A stretch of DNA of 64,000 nt from Streptomyces caatingaensis (GTDB taxonomy: Bacteria > Actinomycetota > Actinomycetes > Streptomycetales > Streptomycetaceae): NCBI RefSeq assembly GCF_001187435.1, contig NZ_LFXA01000018.1:682001-746000 (forward strand). The letters run 5' to 3'. The notes under the pieces were generated by a model, which was not told where the DNA came from, did no database searches, and worked only from the letters and a program-made list of their open reading frames with translations. Of the stretch, positions 34,399 to 44,274 are shown piece by piece. How positions within the stretch are numbered: position 1 is the first letter of the stretch; every line of letters begins with the position of its first letter. A program made the translations under genes and the position numbers.

Positions 34399-35442
34399 GT
34401 GCGCACAGCGCTTCGCGAATGGGCGTTCAACACGAAACGCCGGACCGACCCCGAGAAGCCGATTCCGGAAGACGTCCGCGTCATCCTCGATTGGGTCCAG
34501 CGGAGCACCCTGCCGATGTCTGCCTGGGAGGAGACCGAGAAGGTCGACACCGTCGTCGCCGCCCTCGGAACGCTCCTGGATGGCACTGCCGCGGCAGCCA
34601 GCTCCGTCATGCGCAACCGCCGGATCATGAACCTTGCCATGGAGTACGCCGTCAGGCACGGCATCCTCCGGTCCAACCCCCTTCCCAAGGGAAGGGGCAA
34701 GGGGGAAGGAGGGGGTGCTCCGAAGGTGGCCCAGGCCATCGACAAGCGCTCGCTGCTGAACCCGCAGCAGGTCACCGCGTTGCTGGACTGGATCGGTAAA
34801 CGCCCGCGCCGCGGTCCTCTCTACAAGGCGTTCTTCGCCACGCTCTGCTACGCCGGCCTCCGTCCGGAGGAGGCGGTCGCCCTTCGTGTCGGTGACGCGT
34901 GGCTCCCCGAGGAGGGCGCCGTGGACGAGGACGGCGAGGAAGTGTGGGGAGAGTTCGTGGTGCACGAGGCTCAGCCGGAGGTCGGCAGCCAGTGGACGGA
35001 CACGGGCAAGCCCCACGAGGAGCGTGACCTGAAGGGACGCGCTGAGGGCGACACGCGCACCGTGCCGATTCACCCCGACCTCGTCGCCCTCCTGCGCGGC
35101 ATCATCGAGCGGTACGAGCTCAAGCCGACCGACCTCCTCTTCCCTGGAGAGGGCGGCGACCTGTTGGCGGGATCGGTCTTCCGGCGGGTCTGGAACAAGG
35201 CCCGTAAGGCGGTACTCACGCCTCACGAGTACCAGTCCCCTGCCGGCAAGCGCGTGTATGACTGCCGTCACACATGCCTCACGGCCTGGCTGAACAAGGG
35301 GATCCCCCCGGCTCAGGTGGCCGAATGGGCGGGAAACAGCGTTCCGGTCCTTCTGTCGATCTATGCACGGTGCATCGTTGGCCAGCTTGCCAACTACCTG
35401 AAGCAGATCAAGACCATCCGGTACGTCCCGGAAGCAGCGTAA
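34399..35442 (+). pseudogene. Tyrosine integrase, 5'-truncated and fused to transposase remnant
   Basis: From VRTALREWAFNTKRR onward the protein is an actinobacterial element-type site-specific recombinase: part of the core-binding domain, then the catalytic domain with CYAGLRPEEAVALR (first Arg), KGRAEGDTRTVPI, VYDCRHTCLTAWLNKGIPPAQVAEWAGNS and the tyrosine in LLSIYARCIVG. The N-terminal arm-binding domain and the start of the core-binding domain are missing; transposase codons precede in frame, so a chimera from ATG 34276 (388 residues) could be made. The family is normally ~450 residues or more. The catalytic residues are intact, but loss of the DNA-binding N-terminus makes independent activity unlikely. 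It faces a tRNA-Arg 3' end 250 bp away, as expected for an integrase beside its attachment site. Confidence 0.8.
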
Positions 35443-35481
35443 GGCGGTCGGGGCCCACGAACAGTGGGCCCCGACCGCCTT
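35441..35481 (+). terminator. Strong terminator after integrase
   Basis: A perfect 18-bp stem, AAGGCGGTCGGGGCCCAC and its complement at 35464-35481, surrounds the 5-base loop GAACA and begins at the integrase stop codon. It is one of the strongest intrinsic hairpins in the window. Confidence 0.9.
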
Positions 35482-35504
35482 CGCTATGTCCGGCATGCCG
35501 CTCT

Positions 35505-35549
35505 TGGGGGACCGCCAGGACGGGGGATGCTGGGGGACGCATGGGGGAC
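35505..35549 (+). repeat. Short direct repeats, candidate integrase arm-type sites
   Basis: TGGGGGAC occurs at 35505-35512, 35531-35538 and 35542-35549, with a variant CGGGGGAT at 35521-35528. They lie between the integrase gene and the tRNA, where arm-type integrase sites of attP are found. The function is inferred. Confidence 0.45.
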
Positions 35550-35690
35550 AGACAGCCGTAGAGACCCGGTTTTAGCCGGTGTCAGCCGGACTCCGCACAC
35601 GGCGGAGGGAGGTAGTCCGATTAATCGGGAAGACCCGGCATACGCAGTCTGACCTGCGAAAACGTCGCCAGCCTGACGGCGTGTCAGTGG

Positions 35691-35763
35691 CGCCCCCGGC
35701 AGGACTCGAACCTGCGGCCAAGCGCTTAGAAGGCGCCTGCTCTATCCACTGAGCTACGGGGGC
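35691..35763 (-). tRNA. tRNA-Arg (anticodon UCU)
   Basis: The minus strand reads GCCCCCG acceptor, TAGCTCAGTGGATAGAGCA D-arm, an anticodon loop CTTCTAA with UCU, and GCAGGTTCGAGTCCTGC T-arm, then CGGGGGC and discriminator G. CCA is encoded at 35688-35690. The 3' end points toward the integrase remnant, so the T-arm/3' part is the likely core attachment site. Confidence 0.96.
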
Positions 35764-36058
35764 CGGTGGTGCGGCGGTCGCGGACGGCTGAAGCCCCGGG
35801 CTCGGTGGTGCCGTGACCTTGCCGGGGACAAGGATAGGGCTCCGCGTACCTCGTCCCGGTTGCTTCACCTCCGTGACACGATGTGGAGGTTCGGTGAAGC
35901 GGTCCTGATAATCGCAGGCGGGTGCGAATCGTGCACCGTTTTTGACGCCTCACGCGACGGGTGTTGTGTACTCGTTATCCCCCGGTCCCATACGCCACGC
36001 CTCGCGCGCCAAGGGCTATACGCTTCAAAAACACCTCAGAATTGGGCATTCTGCACAC

Positions 36059-37723
36059 GTGGCGACCTTGGACGTACGGCCCCGACTGCTCGACGCGCTG
36101 TCCGCACTGCGTGACCGCGTGGACGCCGCACGCTTCCCGCTCCCCCTTCCCGGCGCCGCCCGCGCCCGTCGCAACCGGGTCGAACTGCTGGCGCAGCTCG
36201 ACGACTACTTGGTGCCCCGGCTGTGCGCCCCCGAAGCGCCGTTGCTGGCGGTGGTCGGCGGGTCCACCGGGGCGGGGAAGTCGACGCTGGTGAACTCGCT
36301 GGTGGGGCGGCGGGTCACGGAGGCGGGGGTGCTGCGGCCCACCACGTACACCCCCGTTCTCGTCTGTCACCCCGACGACCACCACTGGTTCGCCGGGCCC
36401 CGGGTGCTGCCGACGCTGCGCAGGGTCTGGGTGCCGTCCCAGGACGGGGTGACGGCCGAGCCGCCGCCCGCGGCCCAGGGGACGCAGGGAGCCCAGGGGG
36501 CGCAGGGGATGCAGGGGATGCAGGGGGCGGAGGGGGACGACGAGCGGCCGGGGCTGCGGATCGAGACCGACCGCAGCCTGCCGCGCGGGCTGGCGCTGCT
36601 GGACGCCCCCGACATCGACTCGCTCGTGGCCCGCAACCGCGAGCTGGCCGCGGAGCTGATCTGCGCGGCCGACATCTGGGTCCTGGTCACGACCGCCACC
36701 CGCTACGCGGACGCCGTTCCCTGGCACCTGCTGCGGGCGGCCAAGGAGTACGACGTCACGCTCGTCACGGTCGTGGACCGGGTGCCGCACCAGGTCACCG
36801 GGGAGGTGTCCCGGCAGTTCGGGGCGCTGCTGGAGGCGGCCGGGCTGGGGGACGTCCCCCGGTTCACGATCCCCGAGCTGCCGGAGTCCGTCGCTGGCGG
36901 GAGCGGACTGCTGCCGGTGACGGCCGTCGCGGGGCTGCGGTCCTGGCTGATCCAGCGGGCCCAGGACCCCGCCTCGCGGACCGTCGCCCGCGCCCGTACC
37001 GCCAACGGCGTCCTCGCCTCGCTCGGCACCCGGCTGCCGGGGCTCGCCGGGGCGGCCGCCGTCCAGCACGCCGCCGCCGTCCGCCTGCTCCAGCGGGCCG
37101 AGGACGCCTACGCGCGGGCCGCCGAGCGGGTGCGGCGCGACGCGGCGGCGGGCGAGGCGCTGGCCGGGGACGCGCTGACGCACTGGCGCGGCCACCCCCG
37201 CGACAGCACGCCCGAGGAGCTGCTGAACGCGCTGACCAACGCTTTCACCGCCCTCCTCGGCTGCGCCGTGGACGCCGCCGACGAGGAGATCGCCACCTGC
37301 GTCGCCGACGACCCGGCCGTGGGGGCGGTGCTCGCCCCGCGCGACGCGGAGGGCGCCGCCGACCGGATCGGGGTGGCCGTGCGCCACTGGCGGCGCTGTC
37401 TGGAGGAGATCGTGGAGGAGGAGGCGCGGGCCGTCGAGCGCGGCACCCCCGCCGACACGGAGCGGGTGACCGCCCTGCTCGCCGCGGCGCTGCTGGGCGG
37501 CCGGCGGGCGCACGCGGCCGGGGAGGGACTGGCCGAGACGCTCGGGGCGCGGAGCGCGCAGCGGCTGCGCGAACGGGGCGTCGCCCTGATCGACGAGTGC
37601 CTGGAGCGGGTCCTGGACGCGGAGCGGGACCGCCGGACCGCGCCGCTGGAGGACCTCGACGTGACGCCGGACCACCAGGTGGAGCTCATCGCGGCGTTGT
37701 CCGTACTGCAGAAGGAGAGGTGA
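36059..37723 (+). CDS. dynA: Dynamin-like GTPase, first of pair (DynA-type)
   Basis: This 554-residue cytosolic GTPase has G1 VVGGSTGAGKSTLVNSL near the N-terminus, a Thr-containing switch (RRPTTYTP-like), LLDAPDID as G3 and ATRYADAVPWHLLR after it. No membrane helix is seen. Between G-motifs is a low-complexity insert of repeated QG units (36474-36533). I use the GTG at 36059; the frame opens at 35942 but the leader has no dynamin-like content. A possible -35 TTGACG lies at 35942-35947. It is immediately followed by a second, membrane-anchored dynamin-like gene. This tandem layout next to ssbB matches the DynA/DynB pair that stabilises FtsZ rings during Streptomyces sporulation. The assignment rests on family and context. 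Confidence 0.8.
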   Translation: MATLDVRPRLLDALSALRDRVDAARFPLPLPGAARARRNRVELLAQLDDYLVPRLCAPEAPLLAVVGGSTGAGKSTLVNSLVGRRVTEAGVLRPTTYTPVLVCHPDDHHWFAGPRVLPTLRRVWVPSQDGVTAEPPPAAQGTQGAQGAQGMQGMQGAEGDDERPGLRIETDRSLPRGLALLDAPDIDSLVARNRELAAELICAADIWVLVTTATRYADAVPWHLLRAAKEYDVTLVTVVDRVPHQVTGEVSRQFGALLEAAGLGDVPRFTIPELPESVAGGSGLLPVTAVAGLRSWLIQRAQDPASRTVARARTANGVLASLGTRLPGLAGAAAVQHAAAVRLLQRAEDAYARAAERVRRDAAAGEALAGDALTHWRGHPRDSTPEELLNALTNAFTALLGCAVDAADEEIATCVADDPAVGAVLAPRDAEGAADRIGVAVRHWRRCLEEIVEEEARAVERGTPADTERVTALLAAALLGGRRAHAAGEGLAETLGARSAQRLRERGVALIDECLERVLDAERDRRTAPLEDLDVTPDHQVELIAALSVLQKER

Positions 37724-37728
37724 CCGCG

Positions 37729-39636
37729 GTGCACTCCGCCGACAGCCGCTGCGGGCAGCGGACGCCGCCCGCGTCCGACGCCTCCGACCGTGCCTGGGAC
37801 GACGGGCTGATCGCCCGCCGCGCCCGTACGGAACACGAGAAGGCCGGCTCCGAGGAGGCCGCCGCGCGGCCCCCGCAGCACCGGCCCGCGACCGCGCTCG
37901 GCGGTCCGCTGCTGTCCCGGCTCGACGCCCTGCGCGAGCTGGTCGGCCTGTCCCGGGCGCGGCTGGACGGCGCGATGCTGGCGGAGGCGGGGCGGGTGCT
38001 GGAGGAGGCCGCCGCGCGGCAGCGGCACTCGCTCGACCTCACCGTGGTCGCGATCGCCGGATCGACGGGCAGCGGCAAGTCCACGCTCTTCAACGCGCTC
38101 GCTCGGGCCCAGCTCTCGGAGGCCGGGGTCCGCCGGCCCACCACCGCGGCGCCCGTGGCCTGCGCCTTCGCCGACCGCGCCGACGGGATGCTGGACCGCC
38201 TCGGCGTCCCCGCCCGCTCGCGCCGGCAGCCGCCGCGCCCCTACGACCCGCAGCTCGCCGGCGTCGTCCTGCTCGATCTGCCCGACCACGACTCCGCCGC
38301 GGCCGGCCACCGGGAGCAGGTCGACCGGCTGCTGGGGCTGGTGGACGCGGTGATCTGGGTGGTGGACCCGGAGAAGTACGCGGACGCGGTGCTGCACGAG
38401 CGGTACCTGCGGCCGCTGGCCGGGTACGCGGAGGTGACGTTCGTCGTCCTCAACCAGCTCGACCGGCTCTCGGCGGACGCGGTGGACCAGGTGCTGGACG
38501 ACCTGCGCCGGCTGCTGGACGAGGACGGGCTCGCGCTGGGCGAGCACGGCGAGCCGGGGGCGACGGTGCTCGCCCTCTCCGCGCTCACCGGCGAGGGGGT
38601 CGGTGAACTGCGCGACGCGCTGGGGCAGTTCGCGGCCCGCCGGTGCGCGGCGGAGCTGCGGCTGACCGCCGACGTGGACGGCGCCTCGCGGCGGCTCCGG
38701 CCGGCGTACGTGGCCGACGGGCGGCCGGGGCTGACGGACGGGATGAGGCTGGACTTCGAGGACCGGCTCGCGGAGGCGGTCGGGGCCCGGGCCTCCGGGC
38801 TGCGGGCCGAACGCACCTGGCTGCGGGGCGCCGAGCGGGCGTGCGGGACGGTGTGGGGCCGGGCGTGGCGGACGTATCTGCGGCTGCGCGACCGGCCGGG
38901 GGTGCCCGGGGCGGAGGACGAGGACGAGGCGTCGCGGCAGCGGCGCACGGCGTCGCGGCCGCTGGTGGAGCAGGCCGTGCGGACGCTGGTGCACGAGGCG
39001 TCCGCGGGGCTGCCGGGGCCGTGGGCGCAGGCGGTGCGCGAGGCGGCGGTGCGCGGGGCGGTGGGGCTGGCGGAGGCCCTGGACGAGGCGGGGGCCGCGG
39101 CCCCCGTTCCGGCCGCGCGCCGCGAGGGCGACACGGGCGGGTGGCGCGTCGAGGGCCGCCGGCCCGGGTGGGGCGGCCGGCGCTCCGGGGCGTGGCGCAC
39201 CGGGGCGTGGCGCACGGGCGGCTGGCGGACCGTGGGGCGGCGCACGGGGGCCGGGCGGACGCGGGGCGCGGAGGCGCCGCGGCTGGTGCGGCCCCGGTGG
39301 TGGGCGGTGGCCCTGGGTACGCAGGTGGCGTTCGTGGTGCTGCAACTGCTCGGGGCGGCGGGGCTGGTGGCCGCTCTGTGCGGGGCGCTCGACCTGGAGT
39401 GGTGGATTCCGGGGCTGGTGGCGGCGGGGAGCGGGGCGGGGGCGCCGGTACTGGCCTGGGGCTGCCGGATGGCGGCGCGGGGGCCGGCGCGGGGGTACGG
39501 GCTGGAGACGGAGCGCCGACTGCGCGGCGCGGCGGCGTCGTTGGGGCGGGAGCGGGTGCTGGAGCCGGTGGCGGCCGAGCTGTTGCGGTACCGGGAGGTC
39601 CGGGCGCAGTTCGTGGTGGCGGCCGGGGAGATGTGA
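37729..39636 (+). CDS. dynB: Dynamin-like GTPase with two C-terminal membrane helices (DynB-type)
   Basis: The protein has 635 residues. G1 is AIAGSTGSGKSTLFNAL (~110), the switch is RRPTTAAPVAC, G3 is LLDLPDHDS (~180), and VVLNQLDRLS (~240) supplies the NxxD-like G4. A hydrophobic pair at ~545-595 (WWAVALGTQVAFVVLQLLGAAGL and LEWWIPGLVAAGSGAGAPVL) forms two membrane helices. Just before them is a basic WRTG repeat tract. The start is uncertain: GTG 37729 is 11 bases after GGAG, GTG 37720 overlaps the previous stop. It is co-transcribed with the upstream GTPase. By family it should anchor the pair at the septal membrane. Confidence 0.82.
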   Translation: MHSADSRCGQRTPPASDASDRAWDDGLIARRARTEHEKAGSEEAAARPPQHRPATALGGPLLSRLDALRELVGLSRARLDGAMLAEAGRVLEEAAARQRHSLDLTVVAIAGSTGSGKSTLFNALARAQLSEAGVRRPTTAAPVACAFADRADGMLDRLGVPARSRRQPPRPYDPQLAGVVLLDLPDHDSAAAGHREQVDRLLGLVDAVIWVVDPEKYADAVLHERYLRPLAGYAEVTFVVLNQLDRLSADAVDQVLDDLRRLLDEDGLALGEHGEPGATVLALSALTGEGVGELRDALGQFAARRCAAELRLTADVDGASRRLRPAYVADGRPGLTDGMRLDFEDRLAEAVGARASGLRAERTWLRGAERACGTVWGRAWRTYLRLRDRPGVPGAEDEDEASRQRRTASRPLVEQAVRTLVHEASAGLPGPWAQAVREAAVRGAVGLAEALDEAGAAAPVPAARREGDTGGWRVEGRRPGWGGRRSGAWRTGAWRTGGWRTVGRRTGAGRTRGAEAPRLVRPRWWAVALGTQVAFVVLQLLGAAGLVAALCGALDLEWWIPGLVAAGSGAGAPVLAWGCRMAARGPARGYGLETERRLRGAAASLGRERVLEPVAAELLRYREVRAQFVVAAGEM

Positions 39637-39688
39637 CGGGGGTTCGGGCGACCGGGTGAGCCGGCCGGGGCTCGTGTGGGTGACGGAG

Positions 39689-39716
39689 TTGTCCACATCG
39701 CCGGGCCTCGTCCACA
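39689..39716 (+). promoter_or_regulatory. DnaA-box-like pair upstream of ssbB
   Basis: TTGTCCACA at 39689-39697 is identical to the Streptomyces DnaA-box consensus; TCGTCCACA at 39708-39716 differs at one base, in the same orientation, 19 bp apart. They lie ~90-120 bp before ssbB, so DnaA control of that gene is possible. Confidence 0.5.
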
Positions 39717-39806
39717 GGCCCGAGCGGGCGTCGCGCACGGTGTGCACCATGGGGACAGGACCCGGTCGCGGGGAGCGGTCGGGCCGGTCGACGGGGGAGG
39801 CATGCG

Positions 39807-40262
39807 ATGAACGAGACGCTGGTGACGGTCGTGGGCAATGTGGCGACCCAGCCGGACTTCCGGCGGACGGCGAACGGTTCGGCGGTGGCGCACTTCCGGC
39901 TCGCGGCGACGGCGCGCCGCTGGGACCGGGGGCGGGAGGAGTGGGCGGACGCGCACACGAGCTTCTACTCGGTGTGGGCCTGGCGCACCCTGGCGTCCAA
40001 CGTCGTGGCGTCCGTGACGATCGGCGAACCGCTCATCGTCCGGGGCAGATTGAGGATCACCTCGCAGGAACGGGACGGGAAACGCTGGACGTCGGCGGAC
40101 ATCGACGCGCTCTCCCTCGGCCATGACCTCGCCCGGGGCACCTCGGCGTTCCGCCGGGTCTCCCAGGCCCGGCCGCTGGCGGTCGAGCCGGTGCGCATGG
40201 CGGGGGCGGCGGCGCGCGCGGCCGCCCCGGAGCCGACGGCGGCCGACCTGGCCACGAGGTGA
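39807..40262 (+). CDS. ssbB: Single-stranded DNA-binding protein (SsbB type)
   Basis: This is a 151-residue OB-fold protein: MNETLVTVVGNVATQPDFRR, VAHFRLAATARRWDR, FYSVWAWRTLASNV and EPLIVRGRLRITSQERDGKRW are the classic SSB strands. The C-terminal tail is short and basic/alanine-rich, lacking the acidic DDDIPF tip of the main SSB. That is the mark of the second actinobacterial paralogue, SsbB, which works in chromosome segregation during sporulation in Streptomyces. GGGAGG precedes the ATG. Its position beside the dynamin pair fits a sporulation role. Confidence 0.88.
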   Translation: MNETLVTVVGNVATQPDFRRTANGSAVAHFRLAATARRWDRGREEWADAHTSFYSVWAWRTLASNVVASVTIGEPLIVRGRLRITSQERDGKRWTSADIDALSLGHDLARGTSAFRRVSQARPLAVEPVRMAGAAARAAAPEPTAADLATR

Positions 40263-40321
40263 CGGGTCGTCGGCGGACCGGCGCAACTGCCCTGGGAAAT
40301 GGGCGGTTCGTCCCCGGGGAT

Positions 40322-40331
40322 TTATCGATAA
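40322..40331. promoter_or_regulatory. A/T-rich palindrome TTATCGATAA
   Basis: A perfect 10-bp palindrome stands out in the 263-bp gap between ssbB and the surface-protein gene; TAGGAT further on (~40421) may be a -10 element. The binding protein is unknown. Confidence 0.3.
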
Positions 40332-40525
40332 TGCCGGGCTGAACACCTGGTTCCGATAACGATTCCGATTCGGATCGGGCCCCGGAAAGGCCGGTGTGCT
40401 CAGCGGGTTGTACGCGCTCCCTAGGATCCCGTTCGTAGCAACGGGGGCTGCTGCTTCTTGGGTTGCCTGGTGAGGCCGGTGGTGTGTGCTGTCCCGGCCG
40501 CCCGCGCCCATCCGAAAGGAAAGTC

Positions 40526-41992
40526 ATGAGCTCTGTGTTGAGGCGTGGTTCGGCGCGCCTCGCAACGGTCGTCCTGGCGGCGGCCCTGGCCGTGGCCGGT
40601 GCGGCGGGCGCGGCCGGCGCCGCCGCGGTGGAGGAGGGGCCGCAGGACGCGGGCGGCGTCGCCGCGACGCTCGGCGGCGAGATGCCGGCCAAGGCCTGGG
40701 CGCACATCAAGGGCGGCCACAGACCCGGGGCCATCATGGCCGGGCTGTTCGAGATGAAGGTCGAGGGCGGCGGCACCCTCCAGACCTACTGCGTGGACGT
40801 CAACACCGGCACGGTCAACGGCGCCGCCTACAAGGAGGTCGGCTGGAGCGAGTCGTCGCTGCAGAACAACCCCCGTGCGGGGAAGATCCGCTGGATCCTC
40901 CAGAACTCCTACCCCCGGGTGGACGACCTCGCCGCGCTGGCCCGCAAGGCCGGGGCCGGCGCCCTCGACGCCGACCGCGCCGCCGCCGGCACCCAGGTCG
41001 CCATCTGGCGCTACTCGGACGGCGTGGACGTCGAGGCGGACGACCCCGCGGCCGAGAAGCTCGCCGACTACCTGTACAAGAACGCCGAGGACGTGGGGGA
41101 GCCCGCCGCCTCCCTCTCGCTCGCGCCCCTCGCCGTCTCCGGCAGACCCGGCGGACGCATCGGCCCGGTCACCGTCCGCACCAACGCGGACGGCGTCACC
41201 ATCACCCCCTCCGGTGACGCCGGACCCCGGAATGTGAAGATCGTCGACAAGGCGGGCAAGCCCGTCACCACCACGACCGACGGCGGGCGGCTCTACTTCG
41301 ACGTCCCGGCCGGCACCCCCGACGGGGGCACCTCCTTCACCGCCGCCGCCGACACCGAGATCCCCGTGGGCCGCGCGTTCATAGGCGACCGCATCCGGAC
41401 CCAGACGATGATCCTGGCCGGATCCAGCCGGAGCGCCGCGACCGCGGTCGCCTCGGTCCGCTGGGCGGGGAAGGGCGCCGTCCCGGCGGTGTCCGCGCGG
41501 AAGAAGTGCGCCGAGGGCGGGCTGGAGGTCACCGCGGCCGACCACGGAGACCGGCCCTACACCGTGGTGATCGACGGCCGCGGGCAGCGGGTGGAGCCGG
41601 GCCGCTCCCGGACCGTGCTGGTGAAGGCCGCCGAGGACCGGCCCTACCGGATCACCGTCACCGGGCCGGGCGGCTTCACCAGAACCTTCTCCGGCGTCCT
41701 GGACTGCCGGACGGGCGTCCCCGAGATCACCACGGCCACCGCCGTGGGCGACACCACCGGAGGCACCGGCCCCTCCCCGTCCGCGTCACCGGACCGCGGC
41801 GGCCCGGGGGACGGCTCCGGAGGCTCCCCGGGCGCGTCCGGGCCCTCGGCCCCGGCGGCCGACGGCGACCTCGCCGTCACCGGCGGCGGCGCGACGCCGG
41901 TGACCGTGGGCGTCGCGGCGGCGCTGGTCGTCGCCGGCGGCGCCGCGGTGTTCCTGCTCCGCAGGAGGAGGACGACGGCCGTGGACGACTGA
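40526..41992 (+). CDS. Secreted thioester (TQXA) surface protein with LAxTG sortase motif
   Basis: The protein has 488 residues. An N-terminal signal peptide (~1-33, with LATVVLAAALAVAGAAGAAGA) is followed by a thioester domain: the cysteine in TYCVDVNTG (~90) and the glutamine in AGTQVAIWRYSDG (~155) are the pair that forms an internal Cys-Gln thioester in TQXA adhesins. Ig-like segments follow (~200-390), then a Pro/Ser/Gly linker and LAVTG, a hydrophobic helix and RRRR at the C-terminus: a class E sortase signal. The mature protein would be covalently attached to the cell wall and could bond covalently to a target amine. ATG 40526 has AAAGGAAAG upstream; a TTG at 40463 is less likely. Confidence 0.9.
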   Translation: MSSVLRRGSARLATVVLAAALAVAGAAGAAGAAAVEEGPQDAGGVAATLGGEMPAKAWAHIKGGHRPGAIMAGLFEMKVEGGGTLQTYCVDVNTGTVNGAAYKEVGWSESSLQNNPRAGKIRWILQNSYPRVDDLAALARKAGAGALDADRAAAGTQVAIWRYSDGVDVEADDPAAEKLADYLYKNAEDVGEPAASLSLAPLAVSGRPGGRIGPVTVRTNADGVTITPSGDAGPRNVKIVDKAGKPVTTTTDGGRLYFDVPAGTPDGGTSFTAAADTEIPVGRAFIGDRIRTQTMILAGSSRSAATAVASVRWAGKGAVPAVSARKKCAEGGLEVTAADHGDRPYTVVIDGRGQRVEPGRSRTVLVKAAEDRPYRITVTGPGGFTRTFSGVLDCRTGVPEITTATAVGDTTGGTGPSPSASPDRGGPGDGSGGSPGASGPSAPAADGDLAVTGGGATPVTVGVAAALVVAGGAAVFLLRRRRTTAVDD

Positions 41993-42000
41993 GCCCCGCC

Positions 42001-42037
42001 GGCGGGCGGCCGGTCACGGCACGGCCGGGCGCCCGCC
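42001..42037 (+). terminator. Imperfect hairpin after surface-protein gene
   Basis: GGCGGGCGGCCGG (42001-42013) pairs with CCGGGCGCCCGCC (42025-42037) except at two central positions, starting 8 bp after the stop. Confidence 0.5.
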
Positions 42038-42148
42038 GCGGCATATCGCGTTTTCGCCCGGGGCCGCCGGTACGGCAAGATGGGTGTGTCTGCCCTCACG
42101 CGGGCGGAGCCGCACATTGGCCCTTCTCGACCTGCCGGACGGTTTCTC

Positions 42149-43813
<1,665 letters not shown>

Positions 43814-43815
43814 GG

Positions 43816-44274
43816 GTGCGCCACATCTACTCCTGCCCGCTGCGCTGGTCGGACATGGACGCCTTCGGCCATGTCAACAACGCCGTCTTCCTGAGGTACT
43901 TGGAAGAGGCCCGGATCGACTTCATGTTCCGGCTGGCGCCGGGTGACGGGGGGCCGTCCTTCAAGGGCGGGTCCGTCGTGGCCCGGCACGAGATCGACTA
44001 CCTGCGTCCGCTGGTGCACCGGTTTGAGCCGGTGACGATCGAGACGTGGGTGACGCGGGTCGGCACCGCGTCCACGACCGTCTCGTACGAGGTCAAGGAC
44101 GCGGAGCAGACGTACGTGCGGGCCAGCACGGTCGTCGTGCCGGTCGATCTGGCGACGGGGCGGCCGCGGCGGCTCACCGCCGAGGAGAAGGAGCTGCTGG
44201 AGCAGTACCGGGACGAGGCGCCCGGACCGGACGCGGAGCCGGACCCGGATTCCGGGGAGGCCGTCGCCGCATGA
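43816..44274 (+). CDS. Hot-dog fold acyl-CoA thioesterase
   Basis: This 152-residue protein starts with a GTG two bases after the ettA stop. WSDMDAFGHVNNAVFLRYLEEARID (~10-35) is the 4-hydroxybenzoyl-CoA thioesterase/YbgC signature with the catalytic aspartate, and IDYLRPLVHRFEPVTIETWV is the conserved second strand. It probably hydrolyses acyl-CoA esters in the cytosol; the natural acyl group is unknown. The C-terminus is an acidic tail (~135-152). It overlaps the next gene by ATGA. Confidence 0.9.
   Translation: MRHIYSCPLRWSDMDAFGHVNNAVFLRYLEEARIDFMFRLAPGDGGPSFKGGSVVARHEIDYLRPLVHRFEPVTIETWVTRVGTASTTVSYEVKDAEQTYVRASTVVVPVDLATGRPRRLTAEEKELLEQYRDEAPGPDAEPDPDSGEAVAA

Noticed and set aside
34399..35442. 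Fully functional integrase
   Set aside because: The catalytic residues are present, but ~130 or more N-terminal residues are replaced by transposase sequence.
33673..35496. 607-codon minus-strand frame opposite the integrase
   Set aside because: No recognisable domain; the plus strand has clear transposase and integrase homology and a terminator in phase.
35975..37675. 566-codon minus-strand frame opposite the first dynamin gene
   Set aside because: Composition is typical of an antisense shadow; the plus strand has intact GTPase motifs.
39689..39716. Possible replication origin at the DnaA boxes
   Set aside because: Only two box-like sites and no dnaA/dnaN or large box cluster; a regulatory role is more likely.
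37108..39750. 880-codon minus-strand frame opposite the second dynamin gene
   Set aside because: Low-complexity Pro/Arg sequence; the plus strand encodes the dynamin-like protein with G motifs and membrane helices.
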